This document shows, piece after piece, positions 16,989 to 25,965 of a DNA stretch of 64,000 nucleotides. The notes beneath the pieces are model-generated. The model did not search any database, was not told the origin of the DNA, and saw nothing but the letters and a program-made list of their open reading frames with translations. Where the stretch lies: contig DATD01000002.1 in the NCBI GenBank assembly GCA_002504525.1, positions 125,956 to 189,955 of the forward strand, read 5' to 3'. The DNA is from Methanomassiliicoccus sp. UBA345 (GTDB lineage: Archaea; Thermoplasmatota; Thermoplasmata; Methanomassiliicoccales; Methanomassiliicoccaceae). Every line of letters starts with the position of its first letter. The first letter of the stretch is position 1. Both the position numbers and the translations under genes were made by a program.

Positions 16989-18026
16989 TCAGGATAGCTT
17001 GTACCGCAGCAGGGCGGCAATGCCGCCGATGGCCTCCAGCTTCTTCCCGGCCTCGAAACGCTCCGAAACGACCAGCACGTTGCCGCGGCCGCTCTCCACC
17101 GCCGTCATCATCCCCTCGACATTCTCCTTGCGGACCTCGGTGTCCAGCACCAGAAGGGTGTCGACCGCACCGGCCATTGTCGCCTTCTCCACGTCGGCCG
17201 GGCCATAGGCGACCGGACCATCCTTGGCGATCTGCTCCAGGACGGTCTCCACCGCCTTGGTCTCCTGCGCGGCCCGAGAGTCCTGGACCACCTCGGAGCC
17301 CATGCCGGCCTTCATAAGCTCCTGGATGCCGGCCATCCCCGACTGCCCGGTGTGGTAGACGAACGCCTTCCCGAACAGTTCCGGCTCCTTCTCCTTGCCC
17401 AGGGTGACCAGCGCCTCCTTGGCGAAGCCGGGGCCCAGTATCACCAGTGGCACGCCGGGCTCCGCCGACTGCCGCACCTTGTCCACGATCTCCGGGTAGA
17501 AGTCATCGTGGCATTTCTGCTCGTACATCTTACCCGAGCCGGAAGAACATATGCGCGCCACCTCCTGCATGCCGAACTGGCGGGCGACGGCGATGACCGC
17601 TTCATCGTTGTCGAGAGCGACGTACATGAGCTTGGGCCGGCGCGCGTCCTCCACCGAGCGGCGCACCCGCTCCAGCTTGAGCGGCGACCATTCGGTCTTG
17701 CGGACCGTGACGACATCACCCTCGGCCAGGTTGAGCGTGTGGTACGAACCGACGTCCTGCGGCCCCTCCTCTATCACGCCCAGTATGCGCAGCCGCGATT
17801 CGGTCTCGTGGAACTCGATCTTCTCGGCGCGAACGCCGAGCACCATGCGCTTCTTCTCGGCCCGCTCGGCCCGTATCTTGTCGGACTTCACCTCCTCCCG
17901 ACGGAAGGTGACCGAGATTATCATGTCCCCCTCGTCGATGATGTTGTACAGATGCCAAAGATCGTCGAGCGTCTCGATCATCATCTTGATCTCGCCGGCA
18001 CCACGATCCTGGTGGAGGACGCGCAT
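16989..18026 (-). CDS. pelA: pelota homolog, mRNA surveillance / ribosome rescue
   Basis: A 345-residue three-domain eRF1-like protein that, with aEF1A or Hbs1-like GTPase, frees ribosomes stalled on broken messages. The N-terminal Sm-like domain (about 1-130) has the FRREEVKSDKIRAERAEKKR block typical of Pelota; the central domain (about 135-255) holds VALDNDEAVIAVARQFG and lacks the GGQ of release factors; the C-terminal domain (about 260-345) ends the chain. Length matches archaeal PelA. A TAATATAT box (18048-18055) is about 25 bases upstream, indicating a leaderless message. Confidence 0.96.
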   Translation of the reverse strand: MRVLHQDRGAGEIKMMIETLDDLWHLYNIIDEGDMIISVTFRREEVKSDKIRAERAEKKRMVLGVRAEKIEFHETESRLRILGVIEEGPQDVGSYHTLNLAEGDVVTVRKTEWSPLKLERVRRSVEDARRPKLMYVALDNDEAVIAVARQFGMQEVARICSSGSGKMYEQKCHDDFYPEIVDKVRQSAEPGVPLVILGPGFAKEALVTLGKEKEPELFGKAFVYHTGQSGMAGIQELMKAGMGSEVVQDSRAAQETKAVETVLEQIAKDGPVAYGPADVEKATMAGAVDTLLVLDTEVRKENVEGMMTAVESGRGNVLVVSERFEAGKKLEAIGGIAALLRYKLS

Positions 18027-18047
18027 GACCCATACGATGCTGTATCG

Positions 18048-18055
18048 ATATATTA
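18048..18055 (-). promoter_or_regulatory. TATA box of pelA
   Basis: TAATATAT on the minus strand lies 25 bases before the pelA ATG, the standard distance for leaderless transcription. Confidence 0.6.
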
Positions 18056-18311
18056 GGGTATCCTGCGCCTGGCATCTCCCCCATGGGGCATCACGCCCCG
18101 CCCGGACCGGTGCGGCGGAGCAGCGTGCAGTTGGCAAGCTCACCGTTCCATCATCCCCGGGAGGGGTCGTCGGCCCTAGGGCATGAGGCGGGCGGGCCGA
18201 GGCCGCCTCCTTCGACCTCGATTGTTCCAACAGGAACATATGCACGGCCGATTTGTTGATATCCTGCCATTTTCCGTGTGCCTCGAACGAGGGAACCTAG
18301 AAAGACTTAAG
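18056..18311. other. intergenic region between divergent pelA and carA, rich in short inverted repeats
   Basis: About 256 bases with no supported gene. Short hairpins include GGGGC/GCCCC around 18084-18098, TGTTCC/GGAACA (18223-18238) and CCTCG/CGAGG near 18282-18294. G+C is high in 18060-18215 and falls after 18220 toward the carA promoter. There is no tRNA and no clear RNA family. A small RNA is possible but unsupported. Confidence 0.3.
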
Positions 18312-18321
18312 TAAAAAATAC
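18312..18321 (+). promoter_or_regulatory. TATA-like box of carA
   Basis: The A-rich TAAAAAATAC stretch lies about 24 bases before the carA ATG, so the carAB message is probably leaderless. Confidence 0.5.
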
Positions 18322-18339
18322 AAATACTGCAACTTTCTG

Positions 18340-19419
18340 ATGCAACAGTGCCACCTCATCCTCGAAAACGGGACAATAGCTGAGGGCACTGGCTTTGGTT
18401 ATGAGAAGACCGTTTACGGCGAGGTCGTGTTCAATACGAGCATGGCCGGCTACCAGGAGAGCCTGACCGACCCTTCCTACAGAGGCCAGATACTTATCAT
18501 GTCCCACCCAGTCATCGGCAACTACGGCGTCAGCGATCGGTTCAAGGAATCCCCGCGGGTTCAAGTGACCGGCTACGCGGTCAGGGAGCTCTGCCGGAAC
18601 GTGTCCCCCATGTACGGCGGGAAGCCCCTCGGCGAGTACCTCCTCAAGGAGAAGGTGCCGGGCATCACCGAGCTGGACACCAGGTCCCTGGTCATCGGCA
18701 TCCGCGAGAAGGGCGTTCTGCGAGGCGCCATCGCCTTCGACGAGGACACCGACGAGGTGCTGGCCAAGGTCCGCGGCATGGAGTACCCGTCGGAACGGAA
18801 CCTCGTGGCCGAGGTATCCACCCCGGAGATCGTGAGGTATGAGAACGAGGGCAAGAGGAAGGTGGCGCTGATCGACTGCGGGGTCAAGGCCAGCATCGTC
18901 AACGAGCTGCGCCGCCGGTTCAGCGTGGTCCAGGTGCCGTACGACACTCCGCTGTCGTTCTTCCGGGACGAGGAGCTGGACGGGGTGTTCATCTCCAACG
19001 GGCCCGGGGACCCGGCCCATCCGGGGATGATGAGCACCACGGTCCGGACCATCCAGTCCATCAAGGACGACCTCCCCATCATGGGGATCTGCCTTGGGAA
19101 CCAATTGTTGGCCCTGGCCTTCGGAGGGAGCACCTACAAGATGAAGTTCGGCCACCGCGGCGTCAACCAGCCGGTCCGCCACAACGGGCAGGTGTTCATC
19201 ACCTCCCAAAACCATGGCTACGCGGTGGACATGGGATCGCTGGACGGCACGGGCCTCATCGCCGATCACATCAACGTCAACGACGGCACCGTGGATGGGA
19301 TGAAGCATACTGAGCTCCCGATCATGTCGGTGCAATACCATCCCGAAGCAAGATCGGGGCCGCACGACACCACCTACCTCTTCGACGAGTTCGTGACCAT
19401 GCTGGAGGGATGCCGATGA
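18340..19419 (+). CDS. carA: carbamoyl-phosphate synthase small subunit (glutaminase)
   Basis: A 359-residue glutamine amidotransferase subunit that releases ammonia for carbamoyl phosphate synthesis, feeding arginine and pyrimidines. The N-terminal CarA domain starts QCHLILENGTIAEGTGFG; the class I amidotransferase domain has the nucleophile in GICLGNQ (Cys about 251) and HPE (His about 334, Glu about 336). The stop overlaps the carB ATG (ATGA). Carbamoyl phosphate is also the substrate of HypF, encoded at 50441. Confidence 0.96.
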   Translation: MQQCHLILENGTIAEGTGFGYEKTVYGEVVFNTSMAGYQESLTDPSYRGQILIMSHPVIGNYGVSDRFKESPRVQVTGYAVRELCRNVSPMYGGKPLGEYLLKEKVPGITELDTRSLVIGIREKGVLRGAIAFDEDTDEVLAKVRGMEYPSERNLVAEVSTPEIVRYENEGKRKVALIDCGVKASIVNELRRRFSVVQVPYDTPLSFFRDEELDGVFISNGPGDPAHPGMMSTTVRTIQSIKDDLPIMGICLGNQLLALAFGGSTYKMKFGHRGVNQPVRHNGQVFITSQNHGYAVDMGSLDGTGLIADHINVNDGTVDGMKHTELPIMSVQYHPEARSGPHDTTYLFDEFVTMLEGCR

Positions 19420-22400
19420 AGCGGACCGACCTGAAGAAGATCATGGTCATTGGCTCCGGTCCGATCATCATCGGGCAGGCGGCGGAGTTCGACTTCTCCG
19501 GCTCCCAGGCGTGCCGCTCGCTGCGCGAGGAAGGCTATACTACGGTGCTCGTGAACTCCAACCCGGCCACCATACAGACCGACGTGGAGACGGCCGACAT
19601 CGTGTACGTCGAGCCGCTCACCGCGGCGGTGGTGGCTCGGATAGCGGAGAAGGAGAAGATCGACGGCATCCTCTCCGGGATGGGCGGCCAGACCGCGCTC
19701 AACATATGCTCGGAGCTGGCGGAGAACGGGACCCTGGACCGCCTGGGGATCAAGCTGCTGGGCACTCAGCCGGATGCCATCGCGCTGTCGGAGGACCGGG
19801 AGCTGTTCAGGGAGATGATGATACGCATCGGGGAGCCGATACCGAAGAGCAGGACCGTGCATTCGGTGGAGGAGGCCAAGCGGGCGGCCCGGGACATCGG
19901 GACGTACCCCGTGCTGGTCAGACCGGCGTACACCCTGGGAGGGACGGGCGGAGGCATCGCCCACGACGAGGCGGAGCTGGAGACCATCGCCGGCCGCGGT
20001 CTCGCCTACTCGCGCATCCATCAGGTGCTGATAGAGGAGAGCGTGCTGGGATGGAAGGAGTTCGAGTATGAGGTCATGCGCGATGGCAATGACAACTGCA
20101 TCATCATCTGCAGCATGGAGAACCTCGACCCCATGGGCATCCATACCGGGGAATCGATCGTCATCGCTCCTGCCCAGACCCTCAGCGACGAGGACCAGCA
20201 GCGGCTGAGGAACGCCAGCATCAAGACCATCCGCGCCCTGGGCATCGAGGGAGGGTGCAACATCCAGTTCGCCTTCGATCCCGACAGCCGGGAGTACCGC
20301 GTGATCGAAGTGAACCCGCGGGTGTCTCGCTCTTCCGCCCTCGCGTCCAAGGCTACCGGGTACCCGATCGCCAGGGTGGGGGCCAAGATCGCGATGGGCT
20401 ACACGCTGGACGAGATCCCCAACAACATAACGGGGAACACCTTCGCCGCGCTGGAGCCGTCCATAGACTACGTGGTGCTGAAGGTGCCCCGGTGGCCGTT
20501 CGACAAGTTCCGCATGGTGGACCGCGTGCTGGGCACTCAGATGAAGAGCACCGGCGAGGTCATGGCCATCGGCCGTACGGTGGAGGAGGGGCTGCTGAAG
20601 GCGATTCGCTCCCTGGAGATCGACCAGGAGTACCTCGACCCGCTGGACTGGTCCGAGGACCGGATACTCGCCGAGCTGACGACCGCCACGGACCAGAGGA
20701 TCTTCGCCATCGCCGAGGCGCTGCGGCGCGGGATGAACGTGGATGCCATCTCGGCCCTGACCAAATGGGACACTTACTTCCTTCACAAGATAAAGAACAT
20801 CATCGACATGGAGAGGGCGCTGAAGGCCCCCGAGGTCGATGACGCCCTGCTGCGGCGCGCCAAGCGCATGGGCTTCTCCGATGACGTCATCGCCAGACTC
20901 ACCGACGCCGCTGCCGGCGATGTCAGGGCTAGACGCCATAGGGCCGGCATCGTGCCGACCTATAAGATGGTCGACACCTGCGCTGCCGAGTTCAGCGCGG
21001 AGACGCCGTACTTCTACTCTACGTACGAGAAGCAGAACGACGCCGTTCCGAGCGCCCGCCGCAAGGTCATCATCGTGGGCGCCGGCCCCATCCGCATCGG
21101 GCAGGGCATCGAGTTCGACTACGCCTGCGTCCACGGTGTCCTCGCTCTCCAGGAGGAGGGCGTGGAGGCCATCATCGTCAACAACAATCCGGAGACGGTG
21201 TCGACCGACTACGACATCTCGGACCGACTGTACTTCGAGCCCCTGACCTTCGAGGACGTGCTCAACATCATAGAGAACGAGGACGCCGACGGCGTCATCC
21301 TGCAGTTCGGCGGGCAGACCGCCATCAACCTCGCTCTGCCGCTCATGAAGGCGCTGGAAGGGAAGAAGGCAAAGGTCCTCGGGACGTCGCCGACCGATAC
21401 CGACGTGGCGGAGGACCGCAAGCTGTTCTCCGCCCTCATGGACCGCCTGGAGGTCCCCCAGCCGCTCTCCGGCACCGGACACTCGTGCAACGAGGTCAGG
21501 GAGATCGCCAACCGCATCGGGTACCCGGTGCTGGTGCGTCCGTCCTACGTCATCGGCGGACGGGCCATGGAGATCGTGTACTCCGAGGAGGAGCTGCAGA
21601 CCTACGTGGAGACGGCGGTCAAGGTGTCCAAGGCGCACCCCATCCTCGTTGACAAGTACATCAACCACGCGGTGGAGGTGGACGTCGACGCCGTCTCCGA
21701 TGGCGAGGACGTCTTCATCGGCGGGATCCTGGACCACATAGAGGAAGCGGGAGTGCACAGCGGCGACGCCACCATGACGCTGCCGCCCCAGACGCTCAGC
21801 CCCGAGGTGCTGGCGAAGATAGTCGACATCACCGGCAGGGTCGCCAGGGGGCTGCGCATAAAGGGGCTCCTGAACCTGCAGCTGGCCGTCAAGGACGGCG
21901 AGGTGTACATGATCGAGGCGAACCCCCGGGCGTCGAGGACCATACCGTTCGTGTCCAAGGCCATCGGCATCCCCCTGGCCAAGGTCGCCACCAAGGTCAT
22001 ACTGGGAAAGAAGCTCAAGGACCTCGGCCTGACCGGAGTGGCGAAGTTCGGTCATGTGGCCGTTAAAGAGTCGGTGTTCCCCTTCCTCAAGCTCCCCGGA
22101 GTGGACTCCATCCTGGGGCCGGAGATGAAGAGCACCGGCGAGGTCATGGGCATCGACAAGGACTTCGCCGGAGCCATGTACAAAGCGCAGATCTCGGCCG
22201 GGATGAAGCTTCCGATCGAGGGCGGGGTGTACATCACTGTCAGCGACGGCGACAAGCCGGAGATCCTTGAGACGGCCAGGCAGCTGGCCATAATGGGCTT
22301 CCGCATCTACGCCACCAGAGGGACCTCCACGTACCTCCGGAGCCAGGGGCTCCAGACCACCACGGTATACACCATCTCGCAGAAGATGGACCCCGACGCG

Positions 22401-22640
22401 CTGGGCCTGATGCGCCAGGGGAAGATCAACCTCATCATAAACACGCCCACCAACTCGTCCGGGGCCAGGAGGGACGGCTACATGATGCGCCGACTGGCAG
22501 TGGAGCTGGAGATACCGTTCATGACGACCGTGCAAGGCGCCCGGGCCACCGTGGCCGCGATGCAGAGGGCCACCTCAGGCGGCCTGGACGTCATGGACCT
22601 GGCGTCGCATCACCGCTCGGCCTCCCTGGACCGGCAGTGA
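19416..22640 (+). CDS. carB: carbamoyl-phosphate synthase large subunit
   Basis: A 1074-residue single-chain large subunit with two homologous ATP-grasp halves (about 1-540 and 545-930) and a C-terminal MGS-like allosteric domain (about 935-1074). The halves show the paired motifs IGSGPIIIGQAAEFDFSG and VGAGPIRIGQGIEFDYAC, the expected internal duplication. Many archaea split carB into two genes; here it is intact. The start at 19416 (MKRTDLKKIMVIG) is preferred over 19410 because it forms an ATGA overlap with carA. The 3' end overlaps the convergent EamA gene by 50 bases. Confidence 0.97.
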   Translation: MKRTDLKKIMVIGSGPIIIGQAAEFDFSGSQACRSLREEGYTTVLVNSNPATIQTDVETADIVYVEPLTAAVVARIAEKEKIDGILSGMGGQTALNICSELAENGTLDRLGIKLLGTQPDAIALSEDRELFREMMIRIGEPIPKSRTVHSVEEAKRAARDIGTYPVLVRPAYTLGGTGGGIAHDEAELETIAGRGLAYSRIHQVLIEESVLGWKEFEYEVMRDGNDNCIIICSMENLDPMGIHTGESIVIAPAQTLSDEDQQRLRNASIKTIRALGIEGGCNIQFAFDPDSREYRVIEVNPRVSRSSALASKATGYPIARVGAKIAMGYTLDEIPNNITGNTFAALEPSIDYVVLKVPRWPFDKFRMVDRVLGTQMKSTGEVMAIGRTVEEGLLKAIRSLEIDQEYLDPLDWSEDRILAELTTATDQRIFAIAEALRRGMNVDAISALTKWDTYFLHKIKNIIDMERALKAPEVDDALLRRAKRMGFSDDVIARLTDAAAGDVRARRHRAGIVPTYKMVDTCAAEFSAETPYFYSTYEKQNDAVPSARRKVIIVGAGPIRIGQGIEFDYACVHGVLALQEEGVEAIIVNNNPETVSTDYDISDRLYFEPLTFEDVLNIIENEDADGVILQFGGQTAINLALPLMKALEGKKAKVLGTSPTDTDVAEDRKLFSALMDRLEVPQPLSGTGHSCNEVREIANRIGYPVLVRPSYVIGGRAMEIVYSEEELQTYVETAVKVSKAHPILVDKYINHAVEVDVDAVSDGEDVFIGGILDHIEEAGVHSGDATMTLPPQTLSPEVLAKIVDITGRVARGLRIKGLLNLQLAVKDGEVYMIEANPRASRTIPFVSKAIGIPLAKVATKVILGKKLKDLGLTGVAKFGHVAVKESVFPFLKLPGVDSILGPEMKSTGEVMGIDKDFAGAMYKAQISAGMKLPIEGGVYITVSDGDKPEILETARQLAIMGFRIYATRGTSTYLRSQGLQTTTVYTISQKMDPDALGLMRQGKINLIINTPTNSSGARRDGYMMRRLAVELEIPFMTTVQGARATVAAMQRATSGGLDVMDLASHHRSASLDRQ

Positions 22641-23448
22641 GGGCGATGCCCGCAAGGACCATTACCGCGCCCAGGGCAACGGCGGGCGCCGGCACCTCGG
22701 CCAGCAGCAGGGCGGCGAGGATGCTCGCGCCGACCGGCTCGCCCAGCATGGACACGCTGACGAAGGCGGCCGGAAGGTAGCGCAACGACCAGTTCAGGAC
22801 GGTATGCCCCAGCACCGTGGACACCAGGGCCAGGGCCAGGAACAATGCGATCTCCTGGATGGGGTAGGGCCACAACGGAGAGCCGTTCAGGAGGGCCATC
22901 ACGAAAAGGACGGCGGTGCAGGACGAGTATACGATGAGGACATAATTGATCAGTCCGACCCTCTGGCGAACGACCCTTCCGGCCAGCAGGTACGCTGCCG
23001 CCGCCGCCATGCCGATGAGCGCCAGAACGTCGCCCTCCAGCCGCCCGGCGCCCAGGTCGGCGAAGGATATGACGACGACCCCACCCAGTCCGATGATCAG
23101 CCCCAGGCCGTTATTGCCGGGCCTCTCGCCGAGAAGGACGAGGCCCAGGATGCCGACCAGCAGCGGGTGGGCGGTCACCAGTACGGTGGCCGATGACACC
23201 GACGTATGGTCCAGCGAGGCGTTGAAGGCATAGAAGTGAACGGCCAGTATGGCCCCTATCGCGAGCATGATGGCGGCCGTCCGACGGTCCAGCGAGGTCA
23301 GGTCGGCGCGGTTCCGAGAGCGAAGGGCGAAGGGTGCGAGGATGAGCGTGGCGAACAGCATCCGGTAGAAGGCAATGACCTCGGGAGGCGCGTCGCTCCA
23401 ACGGATGAATATCGATGCGAAGGATATCGCCGCGATGGCCACGGCCAC
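22591..23448 (-). CDS. EamA/DMT-family transporter
   Basis: A 285-residue membrane protein with about ten hydrophobic helices in two EamA repeats (about 1-130 and 140-275). Typical segments are PPEVIAFYRMLFATLILAP and the C-terminal YLPAAFVSVSMLGEPVGASILAALLL. The family exports or imports small metabolites such as amino acids; the substrate is unknown. The start is a GTG 41 bases after the ACT-regulator stop, so the two may be co-transcribed. The last 50 bases overlap the end of carB on the opposite strand, so the shared bases code for both proteins. Confidence 0.87.
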   Translation of the reverse strand: MAVAIAAISFASIFIRWSDAPPEVIAFYRMLFATLILAPFALRSRNRADLTSLDRRTAAIMLAIGAILAVHFYAFNASLDHTSVSSATVLVTAHPLLVGILGLVLLGERPGNNGLGLIIGLGGVVVISFADLGAGRLEGDVLALIGMAAAAAYLLAGRVVRQRVGLINYVLIVYSSCTAVLFVMALLNGSPLWPYPIQEIALFLALALVSTVLGHTVLNWSLRYLPAAFVSVSMLGEPVGASILAALLLAEVPAPAVALGAVMVLAGIALTAGPGRPSGDATPGP

Positions 23449-23488
23449 GCCGCCGTACTGGACCTTGAGGTCGTTCAGCCGACCACGC

Positions 23489-23989
23489 TCAATGCAGAAG
23501 GATGCTCTTCACGCCGTGGCACCTCTTGATGCGGGGAATCATCTCCGGCGGCACCGCGCTCTCCGTGATGACATAGAGCCGGGGCTCCTCCATCAGCATG
23601 GGATCGTCCACCAGAGCCTGGCGGACGCTGATGCCGCCCTCCGCGATGACGCCCATCACATCGGCCAGGATGCCCGAGGTGTGGGCATCGGTGGGGATTA
23701 TCTCGATGCACGACCATCCCATCACCGGCGCGACGTCGCGAAGCATGGCGGTGGAGTGCAGCGCCTCGAATATCTCGCGCAGCTGCTTATGCTCCTCGAT
23801 CGTCTCGATCGTGGCACGGACGATTCGCCGGTCGACCCCCGCGGCACGCGCCAGCGCCATGTCCGCTATCTCCACGCCATCGCAGTGCACCTTGCCGTTC
23901 TTGACGCTAAGGCCGAGGGACAGGAGCAGCCTGGCCACCTTTCCCTGGGAAGGATACCGGCCGAAATATTCGGAGAGGAGAAGCCACAT
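23489..23989 (-). CDS. ACT-domain amino-acid-metabolism regulator (COG2150-like)
   Basis: A 166-residue protein with an N-terminal helix-turn-helix-like part (about 1-70; YPSQGKVARLLLSLGLSV, VDRRIVRATIETIEEHKQLREIF) and a C-terminal ACT domain (about 92-166; GWSCIEIIPTDAHTSGILADVMGVIAEGGISVRQ split over two strands and a helix). It fits the archaeal predicted regulators of amino-acid metabolism of COG2150. ACT domains usually bind an amino acid. It is divergent from the aromatic/aspartate-family operon, which makes that operon a plausible target (inference). Confidence 0.85.
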   Translation of the reverse strand: MWLLLSEYFGRYPSQGKVARLLLSLGLSVKNGKVHCDGVEIADMALARAAGVDRRIVRATIETIEEHKQLREIFEALHSTAMLRDVAPVMGWSCIEIIPTDAHTSGILADVMGVIAEGGISVRQALVDDPMLMEEPRLYVITESAVPPEMIPRIKRCHGVKSILLH

Positions 23990-24106
23990 CGACCGGTGAA
24001 CGTCATCATGGCTATTAGAGACTTACAGAGCTGTGCATCAGAGAGCATAAACGGCCATCGGCATCGCCCCGCCCTGCTGGCCGCGCGCAACGGCCATTGC
24101 GTAAAC

Positions 24107-24116
24107 GGTATATACG
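24107..24116 (+). promoter_or_regulatory. TATA box of the aromatic/homocysteine operon
   Basis: GGTATATACG lies about 38 bases before the first ATG (24149). Predicted transcription start is near 24137, leaving a 12-base leader with GGAG. I found no second convincing promoter before 35045. Confidence 0.55.
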
Positions 24117-24148
24117 TGCTAGACATTGTCACGCACGGAGAACCTGAT

Positions 24149-24940
24149 ATGTCGGGAAAGGACATCCGCCTGGAGCGGATCATGGACAGGAACAGGGGCC
24201 GGGCGGTCATCGTGCCCGTGGACCATGGGATCACCATGGGGCCGGTGGCAGGCCTGGTGGACATGAAGGCGACTATAGACCACATCTCGGAGGGCGGCGC
24301 CACCGGAGTGGTCATGCACAAGGGCGTCGTTCCTTATGGCCACCGTTCCTTTGGCCGCGACATCGGCCTCATCGTCCATCTGTCCGCTTCGACCAGCTTG
24401 TCCCGCGACCCCAACGCCAAGGTGCTGGTGACATCGGTGCAGGAGGCGATGAAGATGGGGGCGGACGCCGTCTCCATCCACGTGAACATCGGCGCTGACA
24501 CCGAACCGGACATGCTGAAGGACTTCGGCAACGTGGCGAGGGAATGCGAGGAATGGGGCATGCCACTGCTGGTGATGATCTACCCGCGCGGCAAGGACAT
24601 CAAGGAAGGCTACGACGCCGACCTGATCAAGCAGTGCGCCAGGGTCGGCATGGAGCTCGGCGCCGACATCGTCAAGACGTCGTACACCGGCGACATCGAT
24701 TCGTTCCGAGAGGTGGTGAAAGGGGCGGTCATACCGGTACTGATCGCCGGCGGGCCCAAGATGGGCTCCGACCGCGACCTGCTACAGATGGTCGCCGACT
24801 CCATCGAGGCCGGCGGCCGCGGCGTCAGCATAGGAAGGAACATCTTCCAGCACCGCAATGCAACAGGAATGACGAGGGCGGTCGCCGACATCGTGCTGCG
24901 CGATGCGACGGTGGACGAGGCCCTCGCCCGATTGCGGTGA
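24149..24940 (+). CDS. 2-amino-3,7-dideoxy-D-threo-hept-6-ulosonate (ADH) synthase
   Basis: A 263-residue class I (DhnA/FBP-like) aldolase that joins a deoxyketohexose phosphate (DKFP) to L-aspartate semialdehyde, the first step of the archaeal alternative route to dehydroquinate. Motifs are IVPVDHGITMGP, the DAVSIHVNIG strand and GADIVKTSYTGD containing the Schiff-base Lys (about residue 178). Plain fructose-bisphosphate aldolase is the main alternative, but the next gene is DHQ synthase II, so ADH synthase is favoured. Its stop overlaps that gene's ATG by one base. Confidence 0.93.
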   Translation: MSGKDIRLERIMDRNRGRAVIVPVDHGITMGPVAGLVDMKATIDHISEGGATGVVMHKGVVPYGHRSFGRDIGLIVHLSASTSLSRDPNAKVLVTSVQEAMKMGADAVSIHVNIGADTEPDMLKDFGNVARECEEWGMPLLVMIYPRGKDIKEGYDADLIKQCARVGMELGADIVKTSYTGDIDSFREVVKGAVIPVLIAGGPKMGSDRDLLQMVADSIEAGGRGVSIGRNIFQHRNATGMTRAVADIVLRDATVDEALARLR

Positions 24941-25965
24941 TGGTCATGGACAAGCTCATCTGGGTCAGGGCCGACCTCGGCGGCACGTACGAAGAGAGGA
25001 AGAACATCGTGACCGCCGCCCTGGAAGCGGGATTGACGGACATCATGGTAAGAGAGGACGATGACCCGCTGCGGCGCCTTGGTAGGTTCAACGCCCTCAT
25101 CGTCCGCGGCGACGAGGTGCTGAGCGATGGCAGCCCGGTGGCGCGCATCGTGACCGTGGCCGGACCGGATGACCTCGAAAAGGCATATGCCATGAAGGGG
25201 GCGGAGCGCCTGATCATATCGTCCCATGACTGGAAGGTGATACCCCTGGAGAACCTCATAGCCGCGTTCCAGGGCTCCGGCACCGCCCTGATGGCCGAAG
25301 CTAACGGAACAGAGGAGGCGAGGCTGTTCCTGGAGACCATGGAGGTGGGAGCCGACGGCATCGTGATCACCGCGCCCCCGGAACAGCTGGCCGCGATCGC
25401 CTCGCTGCGCTTAGCTCCCTCAGGAACGGAACTGACGCCGTTACCGGTCACCAGGATCGTTCCGTTGACGATCGGGGACCGCGTGTGCGTCGACACCTGC
25501 TCCATAATGTATCCTGGAGAGGGGCTCCTGGTCGGCTCACAGTCCTCCTGCCTGTTCCTGGTCAGCTCGGAGAGCGTCTGCTCCGAGTACGTTGCCTGCC
25601 GTCCATTCCGGGTCAACGCGGGAGCGGTACACGCCTACGTCCTCACGGCCTCCGGGCGGACGAAATACCTATCGGAGATGAAGGGAGGGGACGAGTTGCT
25701 GGCCATCACGCCGGAGGGCCGCTCCCGCACCGTGGTGGTGGGCCGCGCCAAGATCGAGCGGCGGCCGCTGCTGCTGGTCGAGGTCGACGGCGGGGAGCGA
25801 AGGTTCAGCACCATCGTGCAGAACGCCGAGACCATACGGCTCGTCACCCCTGACGGCCCGGTCTCGGTCTCGGACCTCGTCCCGGGCCAGGAGGTCATGG
25901 TAAGACTAGAAGAAGGTGGACGTCATTTTGGTCATAGTATCGAAGAGACAATAACGGAGATATGA
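24940..25965 (+). CDS. 3-dehydroquinate synthase II (archaeal type)
   Basis: A 341-residue enzyme unrelated to bacterial AroB. It converts ADH to 3-dehydroquinate by NAD-dependent oxidative deamination and cyclisation. Family features are the DKLIWVRAD start, CVDTCSIMYPGEGLLVGSQ (two Cys, split here by VD/T) and PFRVNAGAVHAYV. The ATG overlaps the ADH synthase stop (TGATG); ATG at 24946 is an alternative start. The 3' end overlaps the aroD-aroE gene by four bases. Confidence 0.94.
   Translation: MVMDKLIWVRADLGGTYEERKNIVTAALEAGLTDIMVREDDDPLRRLGRFNALIVRGDEVLSDGSPVARIVTVAGPDDLEKAYAMKGAERLIISSHDWKVIPLENLIAAFQGSGTALMAEANGTEEARLFLETMEVGADGIVITAPPEQLAAIASLRLAPSGTELTPLPVTRIVPLTIGDRVCVDTCSIMYPGEGLLVGSQSSCLFLVSSESVCSEYVACRPFRVNAGAVHAYVLTASGRTKYLSEMKGGDELLAITPEGRSRTVVVGRAKIERRPLLLVEVDGGERRFSTIVQNAETIRLVTPDGPVSVSDLVPGQEVMVRLEEGGRHFGHSIEETITEI

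Noticed and set aside
19374..22535. A 1053-codon open frame opposite carB
   Set aside because: It mirrors carB, is rich in His, Arg, Gly and Val as expected from the reverse of GC-rich codons, and has no domain. carB explains the DNA completely.
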